Shown piece after piece: positions 1-9,560 of a stretch of DNA of 64,000 nt. This DNA comes from Panax quinquefolius (taxonomy: Eukaryota; Streptophyta; Magnoliopsida; Apiales; Araliaceae). The translations under genes were made by a program, and so were the position numbers. Within the stretch, counting starts at the first letter, position 1. Each line of letters begins with the position of its first letter. Location of the stretch: assembly GCA_020205615.1 (NCBI GenBank), contig CM035173.1, positions 55,251,800 to 55,315,799 of the forward strand. Reading direction: 5' to 3'. A model generated the notes under the pieces. It had not been told where the DNA came from. It made no database searches and saw nothing but the letters and a program-made list of their open reading frames with translations.

Positions 1-614
1 TTAACTTTTTCTATTAAAGTTGGCTCTATGCGTATACTTGACATCATCGCTTTTCGTTCCTCGCATATGATCTTCTACTCAACGCGTCACTACCACGTTC
101 GCTTTTCCGAGATGGTATTAAATAGTGTGGTCGTAGTCTTTCAAGAGCTTTCGAGCCAACGTCGTTCTTGCCGTTGAGTTCTTTTTGAGTGAAGAAATAT
201 TTAAGGCTTTTATGGTGCGAATATATCTCCACTTTCTCCCCATATAGATAGTGCCTCCATATCTTTAAGCCAAACGATCAACCGCCAACTCTAGATCATG
301 AGTAGGATAATTCCTCTCATACTCTTTAAGTTGTCATGAGGCATAGGCTATGACTTTCCCACGTTGCATGAGAACACATCCTAACCCTTTGCACGAAGCA
401 TCGGCGAGATAACAAATCCATCCGAACCAGATGGTATTGTTAGAACAGTCTTAAAATAAGTCTCCTCTTAAGCTCTTGGAAACTCTTCTCGCATTCTTCG
501 CTCCAAACGAATTTTGTATCCTTCCGAGTTAGCTGAGTTAATGGAGTAGCGATTTGAGAAAACCCTTCCACGAATCTCCATTAATAACCAGCTAAGCCCA
601 AAAAGCTACGTACT
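1..614 (-). pseudogene. Ty3/gypsy pol remnant (RT tail, RNase H, pre-integrase)
   Basis: Read on the minus strand this gives, in order, the end of reverse transcriptase (a decayed form of the motif [11 protein letters not shown] near 600), RNase H ([14 protein letters not shown] near 190-230) and the linker before integrase (DALSRRSY near 75). The same blocks occur at 13620-14320 in internal B, so this is a relative of the family-A elements in reverse orientation. Stops and frame changes break it throughout, and no LTR or integrase core is present. The left side runs out of the window; the right side ends at a small rearrangement beside a copia remnant. The family assignment is firm; whether it once belonged to a larger element next door is unknown. 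Confidence 0.75.
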
Positions 615-729
615 TACTTAAACTCTCACAATGATGATATCTTTATTTTGACGTTTAATAAATAGCGTATGATTGATTTTACCTCTTATGAAACCATTTG
701 ATAGGAGGTACTTACTTAAACTCTCACAC
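611..729. repeat. Pair of 21-bp direct repeats around a 77-bp filler
   Basis: A 21-bp string beginning GTACTTACTTAAACTC is found at 611-631 and again at 709-729. The 77 bases between match neither the gypsy remnant on the left nor the copia remnant on the right. This looks like a repair or template-switch scar joining the two broken elements. Confidence 0.6.
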
Positions 730-732
730 CAA

Positions 733-2876
733 GCTCACGGAGCTTGTTTGAGTCCATATAGTGCCTTCTTTAGTTTGTATACGTGATGTGGGAACTTTTA
801 ATGCTCGAATCTAGGAGGCTGTTTTACGTGTACTTCTTCGTTTATATAGTTGTTGAGGAAGGAGCTTTTGACATCCATATGATGTAGTTTGAACTTTCTG
901 AAGCACGCAAATGCTAACAATATTTGAATGGATTCCAAAAGAGCTACAGGGGCAAATGTTTCTTCATAGTGTATCCCTTCTTGTTGGTTGTATCCTTGAG
1001 CAACTAGTCTAGCTTTATTTCTTGTAATTGTTCCATATTCGTCAAGCTTGTTTTTGAACACCTATTTAGTTCCAATAATAGATATATCTTTTGTAGGGAG
1101 CATTAACTCCCAAACTTGACATCTTTCGAATTGTTGTAGCTCTTCTTGCATTGCTAGTAACCAATTTTCATCAAGTATGGCTTCTTTGGCATTCTTTGGT
1201 TCAATTTGAGATAAGAATGTTGAAAATGCACACAAATTTTGTGCTCTTCTTCTTGTGGTAACTCCTTCATTTATATTGCCAATAATATTATTTAGAGGAT
1301 GATTTTTTATGTATCTTGCTGATTTTGGAAGTTGAATGTCATGGATCATTTCTTCTTGTTGAAGTTCAGTATTTTATGGGCCATGGTCTTGTTGTTCGTT
1401 TAATCCAGCTTGTTGGATAGGTTCCTGGTCCTGCTGCTCGTCTAATCCAGCTTGATGGATAGGTTCCTTCGACTTGCTATTTTGCTTTATATGATAGGCT
1501 GGATTTGCAGTAGTCTCTAGATTCCCTGTATCTTCTTCTCTTTCTTTTGGAATATCATTGTTAGACTCATTAAATTTAATATGTATTGATTCTTCAATAC
1601 TCATCTTTTAAACATTATATATGCGATATGCTTTACTATTTTGAGAATAGCCAATGAAGATTCCCTTATATGATCTAGCATTAAATTTACCCAAGTTCTC
1701 AGTAGTGTTAAGAATAAAACATTTAGATCCAAAGACTTTGAAATAGCTTATATTTGGAATTCTATTATTTAATAATTCATAGGGTGTTTTCAAGATAATT
1801 GGATGGATAAGTACTCTATTTAGTATATAACATGATGTGTTTACAGCTTCAACCCAAAATTTCTTTGGAAGATTAATTTCTAGAATTAGGGTTCTAGCTG
1901 TTTCTTGTAAGGTTCGATTTTTTCTTTCTACCACTCCATTTTGTTGAGGAGTTCTTGGTGCTGAGAGCTCATGAGTAATTCCTTTTTGATCATAAAATAT
2001 AATAAAATCCTTTTGAAATTCAGTACCATGATCACTTCTAATTTTTATGAGATTGAGGCTATATTTTGTTTTCAAGTTTCTGATTAGTTTTTCAAACTCT
2101 ATAAATGCCTCATCTTTGGTTCTAAGAAATAGTACCCATGTTTATCTAGAGAAATCATCAACTATCACAAATGCATAAACTTTACCATTTAGACTAGCAT
2201 GCCTTTCAGGTCCAAATAAATCAAGATGGAGTAATTGTAAGGGAGAAGAAGTTGATACCATGTTCTTTGCTGTGAATGATGTTCTTACTTGTTTTTCTAG
2301 TTGACAAGGCTCACATATACCTTTCTTTTCAAAATTCATTTTAGGTAATCCTTTCATTAAGTTCTTTGATAATAGCTTTTTGATTAGGTCCATATGAACA
2401 TGTCCCATTCTTCTATGCCATAGATTTGCTTCATCTTGAATTGTGGAAAGGCATAATTCTTCCTCATGTTGCTCAAAATCAAGAGTATATATATTTCCTT
2501 ATCTTTGGGCAACTAAAGTAGCATTGTTAGTACCATGGGAAATTGTACATTTGTCTTTTTCAAATTTTACTTGATGTCCATTATCCATTAATTGACTGAC
2601 ACTGATAAGATTAAATTCTAGACCATTAACAAGATGAACATTATTAATATTAACCTTACCATTATCGATTTTACCTTTCCCGACTATTTCACATGACCGA
2701 TTGTCTCCAAAAGTGACAGTTCCATATTTCTTTTTGATATTTAGCTCCACAAACTTTGATTTGTCACCCGTCATGTGACATGAGCATCCGCTATCAAGAA
2801 TCCACTTTTGTGAGGATACTCTTGCCTTGAAACATACATGTTCAAAGAAAATGCAATTTATCTTTTTGGTACCCAT
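733..2876 (-). pseudogene. Copia pol: protease, integrase and partial RT
   Basis: One minus-strand frame stays open in sense from 2876 to about 733, broken only by about six stop codons and no obvious frameshift. The protease region has the active-site motif WILDSGCSCHMTG (about 2790). The GAG-pre-integrase zinc site shows H-x-H (RRMGHVH) and C-x2-C (CEPC). Integrase catalytic residues sit in HLDLFGP, RSDHGTEF and NGVVERKNR. RT begins at the GTK-W-VF motif, where the conserved Trp codon is now TAG (near 1062), and has the first catalytic Asp in HHMDVKSSFLN (about 890). RT is truncated shortly after KALYGLKQAP, so it cannot polymerise. A Q/E-rich repeat (GLNEQQDQEP type) near 1380-1450 sits between integrase and RT. 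Confidence 0.85.
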
Positions 2877-3945
2877 ATCTTTTTGGGTTCATTTGTGTTA
2901 GTTGAGATCAAATCACTTTTCTTTACCCATAATGTTTTGCTTCTACTGTTATTTTTCTTCTTTAAAGAATTTATTTCTAGATGACCTTTAGTGCCACAAT
3001 TTTTGCATGCAGTGAATGGTGAACAATAATTTAATTTAAATGATGATTTAGACTTAAGCATTTTTACTTCTTTTCTATATATCGGATTATATCCAATGCC
3101 ATATTTATCATAACTAGGTCTTTGTTTCCCTAACATGACATTTAAATTTTCTTCACCATGTACAAATTTAGCTAGAGAGAGTTATAGTGATTCTATTTCC
3201 TTTTGAAGTTCATTAGTCGGAGGTGTTTTACTATGAGACTCATCACTAAACGCATCAATGAATACATCTCTCATTTTTATTTCATTTGTTAATTTTTCAA
3301 CTTCATTATTTAATTGTTTTACCTTGTTAAAAAGTATTTTATTGTAGTTTTCTAAATAGGCATTTTTTGCAGCTAATACTTTTTCTTCATTTGTGTGTGT
3401 TAATTTTTCTATTTCCTTCTTTTCATCTATTAGTGATTCAACTTCTCCCATTAGTGTGTTTACTAGATCTTTTAAATACACATTTTTTCTTTTAGCTTTT
3501 CATTTTCTTGTTTTAAACTAATAATATCATAAAGAGATACCTCACTGGATTCACCTTCAAGTCCCATGAAGCATACTTAAGCTAGTTCATCGTTTGCATC
3601 AATCTCCACTTTGGATTCTTCATCATCACTCCAAGTTAAGAAAGCTTTGTTCTTTTAGAACTCTTTAATGCCTAGATTTTCTTATTTTTAAGCTGGAAAC
3701 AATCCTTTTTGAAGTGACCTGGTCGTTTTCATTCAAAACTTTTTTCTTCGGTTTGCTTATTTTTCAGTTTGTTAGGATTGAATGCATTCTTCCTTTTGTT
3801 CTTTCTCTAAAGTAATCCTTTGAGTCTTCGCAAGATCATGGCTATTTCATCGTTTGAGTTATTTTCAAGTTCCTCTTCAATGTGGTCAAGTTCTAGAGTT
3901 AGATCTATGAGTTTTGTAGCATCTCCAAGTGGAATCACTGGAAAA
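2858..3945 (-). pseudogene. Copia gag remnant with zinc knuckles
   Basis: This is in a different minus-strand frame from pol, with further breaks after 3481. Going upstream from pol it shows a CKNCGTKGHLEIN zinc knuckle whose last Cys is Ser, then a Lys/Glu-rich coiled-coil stretch (3182-3481), then TWSDDEES-like acidic residues near 3620, a second knuckle remnant GHFKKDC near 3700, and a Leu/Glu-rich segment (LIDLTLELDHIEEELE, 3850-3910). This order fits the Sirevirus capsid-nucleocapsid C-terminal half. The capsid N-terminus is missing. The last ~60 bp of this gag (3881-3945) recur at 9963 inside a gypsy LTR. Confidence 0.7.
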
Positions 3946-5562
3946 GGTGTTGTAGATTTTCGTGTGGACTGATTTTAGCAAATGAGTCAAAACTGAAAAT
4001 TTCCAAAAAGGCTACTGCCCATAATTTTGTAAGGGTTGTTTCGGCCACTTCATTTGGGAGAAAAATTCTAACCTTTTGGGACATGAAATTATATGGTATA
4101 AGGTACCTCCTGTCCAAAAATGAGCTCATTCCGACTTAAAATGAGAAAGTTATGACCATTTCAATATTTAGGTATTTCAGACGAAAAATGCTATAATCGG
4201 AGATCTATAACTCCGATGACCATGAAATTTAAACTGGAGGCTCACGTTAGCATGTGTAAGATCCTGCCAAGATTTAGGAATTTCTGGAGTTAAACTTGAG
4301 GTAGCTAATTTCTTAAGAAATTAATTAGAAATTGATTTTTGAAAAATAGTAAATGAATTTTAAAAATTTCGAGAAAAATATATGTTCATTATGGGACTAT
4401 ATTATGCTAAATCTCAGAAAAGAAATATTTTTGGGACTGATTTGGTATTTTTCATTAAAATAGTTTAGTTACGAACATATGAGTTAATTATGTTATGTGA
4501 AGTAACAAAGTTGAAAAATAGGATTTTATGGCTTGGGAAATCCTATATAAGGTATATGTAGATTTTTGATGAGGGATTTGATCATTGGTGATAAAATCTT
4601 ATGAGTATGGCATTTTTGAATGATTAAATGCATTATTTGGTAAAAGTGTAAACAATTGAAATAAATTGTTTATAAGTTTAAGAAGTGATTAAAATATTGT
4701 TATGATATTAATAATATTAGACTATGAATTTATTATGTGATTGATAATATTTGAATAAATTTAAAGTCTTTAATATTTATCCTTGGTTTTGTTTGATTAA
4801 TGCTTATATCATTGTCATCATCAATATGCTTATATGAAGATGAAAGTTATCTTTGGCTTACGTGCAAAGATGGACTGTTTATTATTGGTTTTATAGTTAT
4901 ATATCTTTGGCTTACGTGCAAAAATGGACTTGGTATGATTATGACCAGGGATTATTCGGTATAGTCATGACCATTGATGATTTAATGAATATCCTTGACC
5001 CGTAGTGCAGGGATGATTCGATGATGTGGTTTATTTATTAAGCTGAGTCTCAGCGATTAAAATTGATGAAAACTTTTTAAATCATAAAAGATAGTAGATT
5101 TTATTATCTACTTGACTTTTCTAATAGATTGCTTGTTCCGCTGCAGTTAAACTTGATGTCTATTGTATTTTATCAGTTTAACATTGTTGAAGACTAATGA
5201 TAATTTATTCTGCATTATCTTAGTCATAATATTTCTTACTGGGCTAGTTGAGCTCGCCCTTTCTTTCACTATTCTCTTCAGGAAATGAGAATATAGCTGG
5301 GACGAGTCGAGGAAAGGAGTGACAGTCCAGATGATAGCATTAGTAGTCCTTACTATTCTGTTAAATAGTGTGACAATAAATGAAATGAGGACTCCATTAA
5401 GAGTGGATATTGTCTAGAAGGAAATATTCTTGTTTAAACTCTCAGCTTATGTTTTGTCGTATGTTACACAACAGTTGTATTATTAAGTTGTATTTTATAT
5501 TTTTGTACCATGTATTTAGCGACTCAAGATGGATGATGTATACCTATTTTGGGGGTGTCACA
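3881..5562 (+). repeat. Partial LTR of gypsy family A (right-hand part)
   Basis: This segment aligns with 9963-11691, with only scattered substitutions and small indels. It ends in CTATTTTGGGGGTGTCACA immediately before a tRNA-Met primer-binding site, so it is the 3' part of a 5' LTR. The left half expected from 7268-9962 is absent; copia gag sequence is there instead. It contains two copies of a short motif, ATCTTTGGCTTACGTGCAAA, plus related decayed copies between about 4850 and 5010. No coding content is supported. Confidence 0.8.
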
Positions 5563-5564
5563 GT

Positions 5565-5582
5565 TGGTATCAAAGCTTAGGG
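5565..5582 (+). promoter_or_regulatory. Primer-binding site of element A
   Basis: TGGTATCAAAGCTTAGGG lies two bases after the LTR end. It is the complement of the 3' end of plant initiator-Met tRNA (TGGTATCAGAGC) with one mismatch in the first 12 bases. It marks the start of minus-strand DNA synthesis. Confidence 0.8.
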
Positions 5583-5748
5583 ATATGATCCCTAGCTGAG
5601 ATGTGAGACAAGAACTAGGAGGGAGAGACGGGAATTCCTTCATTTAGTATGACCTACCTAAGTTTATTTGGTATTTAATTGGTTGGTCAGAGTATAGGGA
5701 TAATATGTGATATGTCAATTAACCCTTGTTTTGTGACAGTGTTTGAAA

Positions 5749-6296
5749 ATGGCATCTGAAAATGTTGAGATAAGCAATGGAGCAAAATAATATGACCGTA
5801 TCGCAGTACGAGGCTAAGTTTACGGAGTTATCCCGGTTTGCATCCCATTTGGTCGATAATGAGGAGCGAATGACGCGAATGTTTCTAAGAGGTTTGAAAC
5901 CTAATATATGTCAATACCTCATTTCTCATAAACTTTGTTTATATTCAGATGTTGTGAATAGGACTCAGTTATTGGAGCGCGATAATGAGTTAGCATAACC
6001 AAAAGGTAACGACCAACAACACGATAATAATCGTACCGATGGCAACAACCATCGAAACAATGATAACCATCGTGCGAGAAATTATCATGCCAAGAATGGT
6101 AACCACTTCGGTGGTAATCATGGCCAAGATAATAGAAGTGGAAATTTCAAGAAGAGAAAGGTCATTTAGCTCAATTTTGTCGTGTACCAAAGTCAAGTCT
6201 AGCTGGGACGGTGGCACCAAAGGAGAATACGGACAAAACAAAGTTGGTGGTTTCAAGAAGAGCGTTTTTCGTGACTTCTCAGAAAGCGAGTAACCC
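5749..6296 (+). pseudogene. Element A gag, internally deleted
   Basis: The ATG at 5749 follows a splice-acceptor-like TTTTGTGACAG. After about ten codons the frame shifts and jumps to the middle of gag (MTVSQYEAKFTELSRFA, 5790-5845), so most of the capsid N-terminus is gone. The middle part RGLKPNICQYLISHKLCLYS matches internal B at 11820-11880. A His/Asn-rich tail follows, with a frame break near 5996, and no complete CCHC knuckle remains. Neighbours are the PBS upstream and a protease scrap downstream. It is not expected to make functional capsid. Confidence 0.75.
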
Positions 6297-6309
6297 GAAC
6301 GAAGTTAGC

Positions 6310-7200
6310 ACGTGTTAGTTAATTATAAATTTTTGTGAAGTCTATACCCTATTAGATACCGATTCTACCCATTCTTTTATCTCTCTTGCTTGCATTCAAT
6401 GTTTAAATTTGACTCCGGAGAAATTAGACTTTGATTTATCTGTTGAAGCTCTGTTAGGAGAAACCTTCATTACATGTGTTATCCAAGTCTTGGATGAGAG
6501 TCACAGTTTTGAATGATATTTCTATCGTTAATAAATTTCTTGACGTATTCTTGAAGACTTCTTAGCCTACCCCAGAGCGTGAAATCGAATTTTGTATTGA
6601 CCCCAGTACAAAACACATTTCTTCAACCCTTAAATATTTCTTCAACCAAAATGAACGTATAATGCGCCAAAGACGTTGGCTCGAGCTGTTGAAGATTACG
6701 ATTGTACCATTCAATACCATCGTGGGATAGCGAACGTGGTAGCTGACATATTGAGTAGAAGATCGTATGCGTTTACGAGTGCGAATATACGAACCTACGT
6801 GAAGATAACGAATATATGATTAGAACCGACTTTAGTCGATAAAGTTAAGGCTGCTCAAACTACACACCGGAGCATGAATGTGAAGAAGAAGGTTCAAGAG
6901 GGCGTTATTCTAGAAGCAAGAATTGATGAAGAGAGGAAATCTCAACCCTCGATTTAATTGGCCCATTTGAAATCCTTGATCGAGTAGGAACTGTGGCCTA
7001 TAGACTCGTTTTACCGCCAAGTATGTCGCGTGTTTATAACGTTTTTAACGTATCAATGTTACGTAAATATGTGGACGACCCAAACCACATTATTAAATTA
7101 GAATAACATATGAGGAGATACGTGTTAAAATCTTGGATAAGAAGGATCACATTCAATACTCTACCTCAAGAGTTAGAATCTGAAATGAAGTCAAGGTATC
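6310..7200 (+). pseudogene. Element A pol scraps: protease, RNase H end, chromodomain
   Basis: Pieces of pol appear in the correct order but with large deletions between them. They are the protease active site LLDTDSTHSFIS (about 6350-6385), a short piece from before RT ([10 protein letters not shown] near 6580), the RNase H/integrase linker (RRWLELLK near 6670 and a mutated VVADILSRRSYAF near 6730-6770), and the integrase C-terminus plus chromodomain start ([15 protein letters not shown], 6960-7100). The RT catalytic core and the integrase DDE core are absent. The ends of the element are kept while the enzymes are lost, which is the form of a non-autonomous deletion derivative. Confidence 0.75.
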
Positions 7201-7253
7201 CTCACCTCTTCGGCATACCAGGTACGTACGTAAATTTTGAGGGTGAAATTTCA

Positions 7254-7267
7254 TAAGGAGGGGAGAT
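7254..7267 (+). promoter_or_regulatory. Polypurine tract before LTR
   Basis: AAGGAGGGGAGA-type purine run immediately before the TGTGAGACCCC start of the LTR. The same sequence sits in reverse at 36699-36716 beside the F LTR. It primes plus-strand synthesis. Confidence 0.75.
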
Positions 7268-8092
7268 TGTGAGACCCCAGATTTTATGAATAAAGATTTA
7301 ATTTTTTCGAAATATTTTTTAAATATTATGGTGTGGATTTGAAATAGTCTTATAGTCGTGGGTAGTATTTGAAAATTTTGCAAAGTATGCAAGTTATTAT
7401 AAATATTTGATTGGTCGGAGAATATTCATTTTATCAGGGAATATTTGTACAATGGCACAATCATTGGTGGACCCCGCAACGGAATTATTATCGGATTGAG
7501 AAAATGAAAAAATATTTTATGAAAATAACGGCGGGAAGTTTTACTGTTATCTTTGTTGAACTACCCTAGTAAAAGAAATACGATGTCTGGCGTGGTTGCA
7601 TAGTAGCACACGGTATTGGTTATTGATGCTTACGTGAAAAGTCACTCGGTTATACTCAATTATTGCTACGATAATTCTTTGCATCATATCTCTCGTATAT
7701 TATTGATTCGATTATTGTCACAGATATCATCTGCATAATATGATATATTATTAAATAAATAATTGAGACGACAAAGTTGTTCATATTATTAAATTGCAAT
7801 ATTTACAATGTCTAGAAGTTCTGTCAATGAGAGGTTTGGTCACCTAATTGTGCGCCAATAGGGAGAAATCCTTATTGGAAAGCCCCCTCTTTCCTGGGAA
7901 CGACCTGGTTGTTAAATATTATGAGTTATAATATTAATGATGAATAAGTTCGTGTTGATTAAAGATGAATTTGATAGCTCCATTGTGTTGAAATTATTTG
8001 TGTTAGTGGAAATCGACATTTATTTCGATAATAATTGATGTCTGGAGGTTATATTGTTCAATCGGGTATTCGGGGCACTTTTTGTGTCGGAG

Positions 8093-8242
8093 AACTATTC
8101 ACGAGTTACTATTCATGAGTTACTATTCATGAGTTACTATTCATGAATTACTATTCATGAGTTACTATTCACGAGTTACTATTTATGAGTTACTATTCAC
8201 GAGTTACTATTCACAAGTAACTATTCACGGGGTACTATTCAC
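8093..8242 (+). repeat. 14-bp minisatellite in LTR
   Basis: About ten copies of a 14-bp unit, TACTATTCATGAGT with C/T variation at the centre, run in tandem. The same motif appears in reverse in the F LTR at 34935-35090, so the repeat belongs to the LTR family and expanded separately in the two copies. Confidence 0.9.
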
Positions 8243-8389
8243 CCAAAAAATATATTTCTTTTCGGTCCAAATTATTTTTCGGTATAATATTATTCCATGA
8301 GGAGATGTGCTAATTTTTTAGACCGTTAGTTGAAATTATAATAGTAAATCAATATGGATCGTTGATTTAAAGTTTTAATAGTAACTTGT

Positions 8390-8560
8390 CCCTTCAGTTT
8401 TTCAAGAGTTATTTGTCCCTTCAGTTTTCCAAGAGTCATTTGTCCCTTCGGTTTTTCAAGAGTTATTTTCCCCTTCGGTGTCTCAAGAGTTAATTGCCCC
8501 TTCGCAAATAGTAGTTGTCTCTTCAATATTACCGAGAGTCATTTGACCCTTCGTTAAGAC
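8390..8560. repeat. 27-bp minisatellite in LTR
   Basis: About six imperfect copies of a 27-bp unit containing CAAGAGTTATTTGTCCCTTC. Because 27 is a multiple of three, the minus strand shows a short open frame with a 9-residue repeat (KGQITLEKL type, 8326-8526). Its place in an LTR upstream of the TATA box makes real coding unlikely. Confidence 0.85.
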
Positions 8561-8582
8561 CAAGAGCCACTTTCAAATTTTC

Positions 8583-8590
8583 TATAAATA
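8583..8590 (+). promoter_or_regulatory. Putative TATA box of family-A LTR
   Basis: TATAAATA in a TCTATAAATAGAAGC context, 1.3 kb into the LTR and followed by GA-rich leader sequence. F has the same element in reverse at 35364-35371. It is the likely U3/R promoter. Confidence 0.55.
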
Positions 8591-8782
8591 GAAGCTCATT
8601 CCTTCATTATTTCTTACGAATTCACTGACATCTTGAGAGAGAAATTATAGAGAGAAAGAAGAGAAGTCTACTACCTCACTTTTGCAATATCCAGTTTTTC
8701 CAAAGTAAGGGATATTATTTGTTGTACCGTAAGGGGTATTATTCTTTTGTATTCATGAAGAGAATTATTTTCCGTAAGAGTT

Positions 8783-9560
8783 GTTATTCCATTCTTTATT
8801 ATTATGTTGGAATAACCTGTTTATGCAAAGTACCGCATACATGGTGATCTTCTTCTGTTATTCCATTCTTTATTATTATGTTGGAATAACCTGTTTATGC
8901 GAAGTACCGCATACATGGTGAAATTCTTCTGTTATTCTATTCTTTATTATTATGTTGAAATAACCTGTTTATGCGAAGTACCGCATACATGGTGAAATTC
9001 TTTTGTTTTTCTATTCTTTATTATTATGTTGGAATAACCCGTTTATGCGAAGTACCGCATACATGGTGAAATTCTTCCGTTATTCCATTCTTTATTATTA
9101 TGTTGGAATAACTTTGTTTTATCTAATCTGCAGTATACATGGTGAAATTCTTCTCATTATTCCATTCTTTATTATTATGTTGGAATAACCTGTTTATGCG
9201 AAGTACCGCATACATGGTGAAATTCTTCTATTATTCCATTCTTTATTATTCAGTTGGAATATCCTGTCAGTGCGAATTTCGCCTTACCTGGTTCCGTTAT
9301 TTATTATTCATCGGAATATCACATACGTGCGTTCTGTGGGACTGGTTCCATTATTTATTATTACGTTAGGAATAACACATGCATCTTGATCTATCGCACG
9401 TATAGTGAATCCTTCTGTTATTCAATTCCTTATTATTCTGTTGGAATAACCTATCTATGTGGATTACCACATGCATGGTGAATGATCCTTTGTATTCATT
9501 CCTTATTAAATTGTGGAAATGATCTGTATACGTGGATTACCGCATGGCGAGTGAAAACCC
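8783..9560 (+). repeat. 74-bp tandem array with paired stem-loops
   Basis: Units begin at about 8783, 8857, 8931, 9005, 9079, 9155, 9230 and 9296, with decayed units to about 9560. The first seven are almost identical at 74-76 bp. Each holds two inverted repeats: GTTATTCC ... GGAATAAC (8-bp arms) and TATGCG AAGTAC CGCATA (6-bp arms). The array lies just after the putative TATA box and leader start. Open frames inside it (9003-9481) are by-products of repetition. Confidence 0.9.

Larger units (their letters stand above)
733..3945 (-). mobile_element. Truncated Ty1/copia element, Sirevirus-like gag-pol
   Basis: On the minus strand the order is gag, zinc knuckle, protease, integrase, reverse transcriptase, which is the Ty1/copia order (integrase before RT). 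The strings INEGVTTRRRAQNLCAFSTF and PKNAKEAILDENW before RT are, from memory, typical of the Sirevirus (SIRE/Maximus) lineage. No LTR, primer-binding site or polypurine tract is attached. It ends inside RT, before the catalytic YVDD, at about 733, and inside gag at about 3945, where it abuts a gypsy LTR segment. It is a dead fragment. Confidence 0.8.

Noticed and set aside
3935..4129. Minus-strand 64-codon ORF next to copia gag
   Set aside because: It lies in LTR sequence that is also present, without this reading kept, at 10020-10210.
8326..8526. Minus-strand ORF with 9-residue repeats
   Set aside because: It arises from the 27-bp minisatellite in an LTR; there are no homologous partner and no start context.
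9003..9481. Three overlapping open frames of 61-76 codons with repeated peptides
   Set aside because: They are by-products of the 74-bp tandem array. The period is not a multiple of three, the peptides shift frame each unit, and the array is inside an LTR.
8783..9560. Regular repeats with palindromes resembling a CRISPR array
   Set aside because: The units are contiguous with no variable spacers, the genome is a plant and no cas genes are present; it is an LTR minisatellite.
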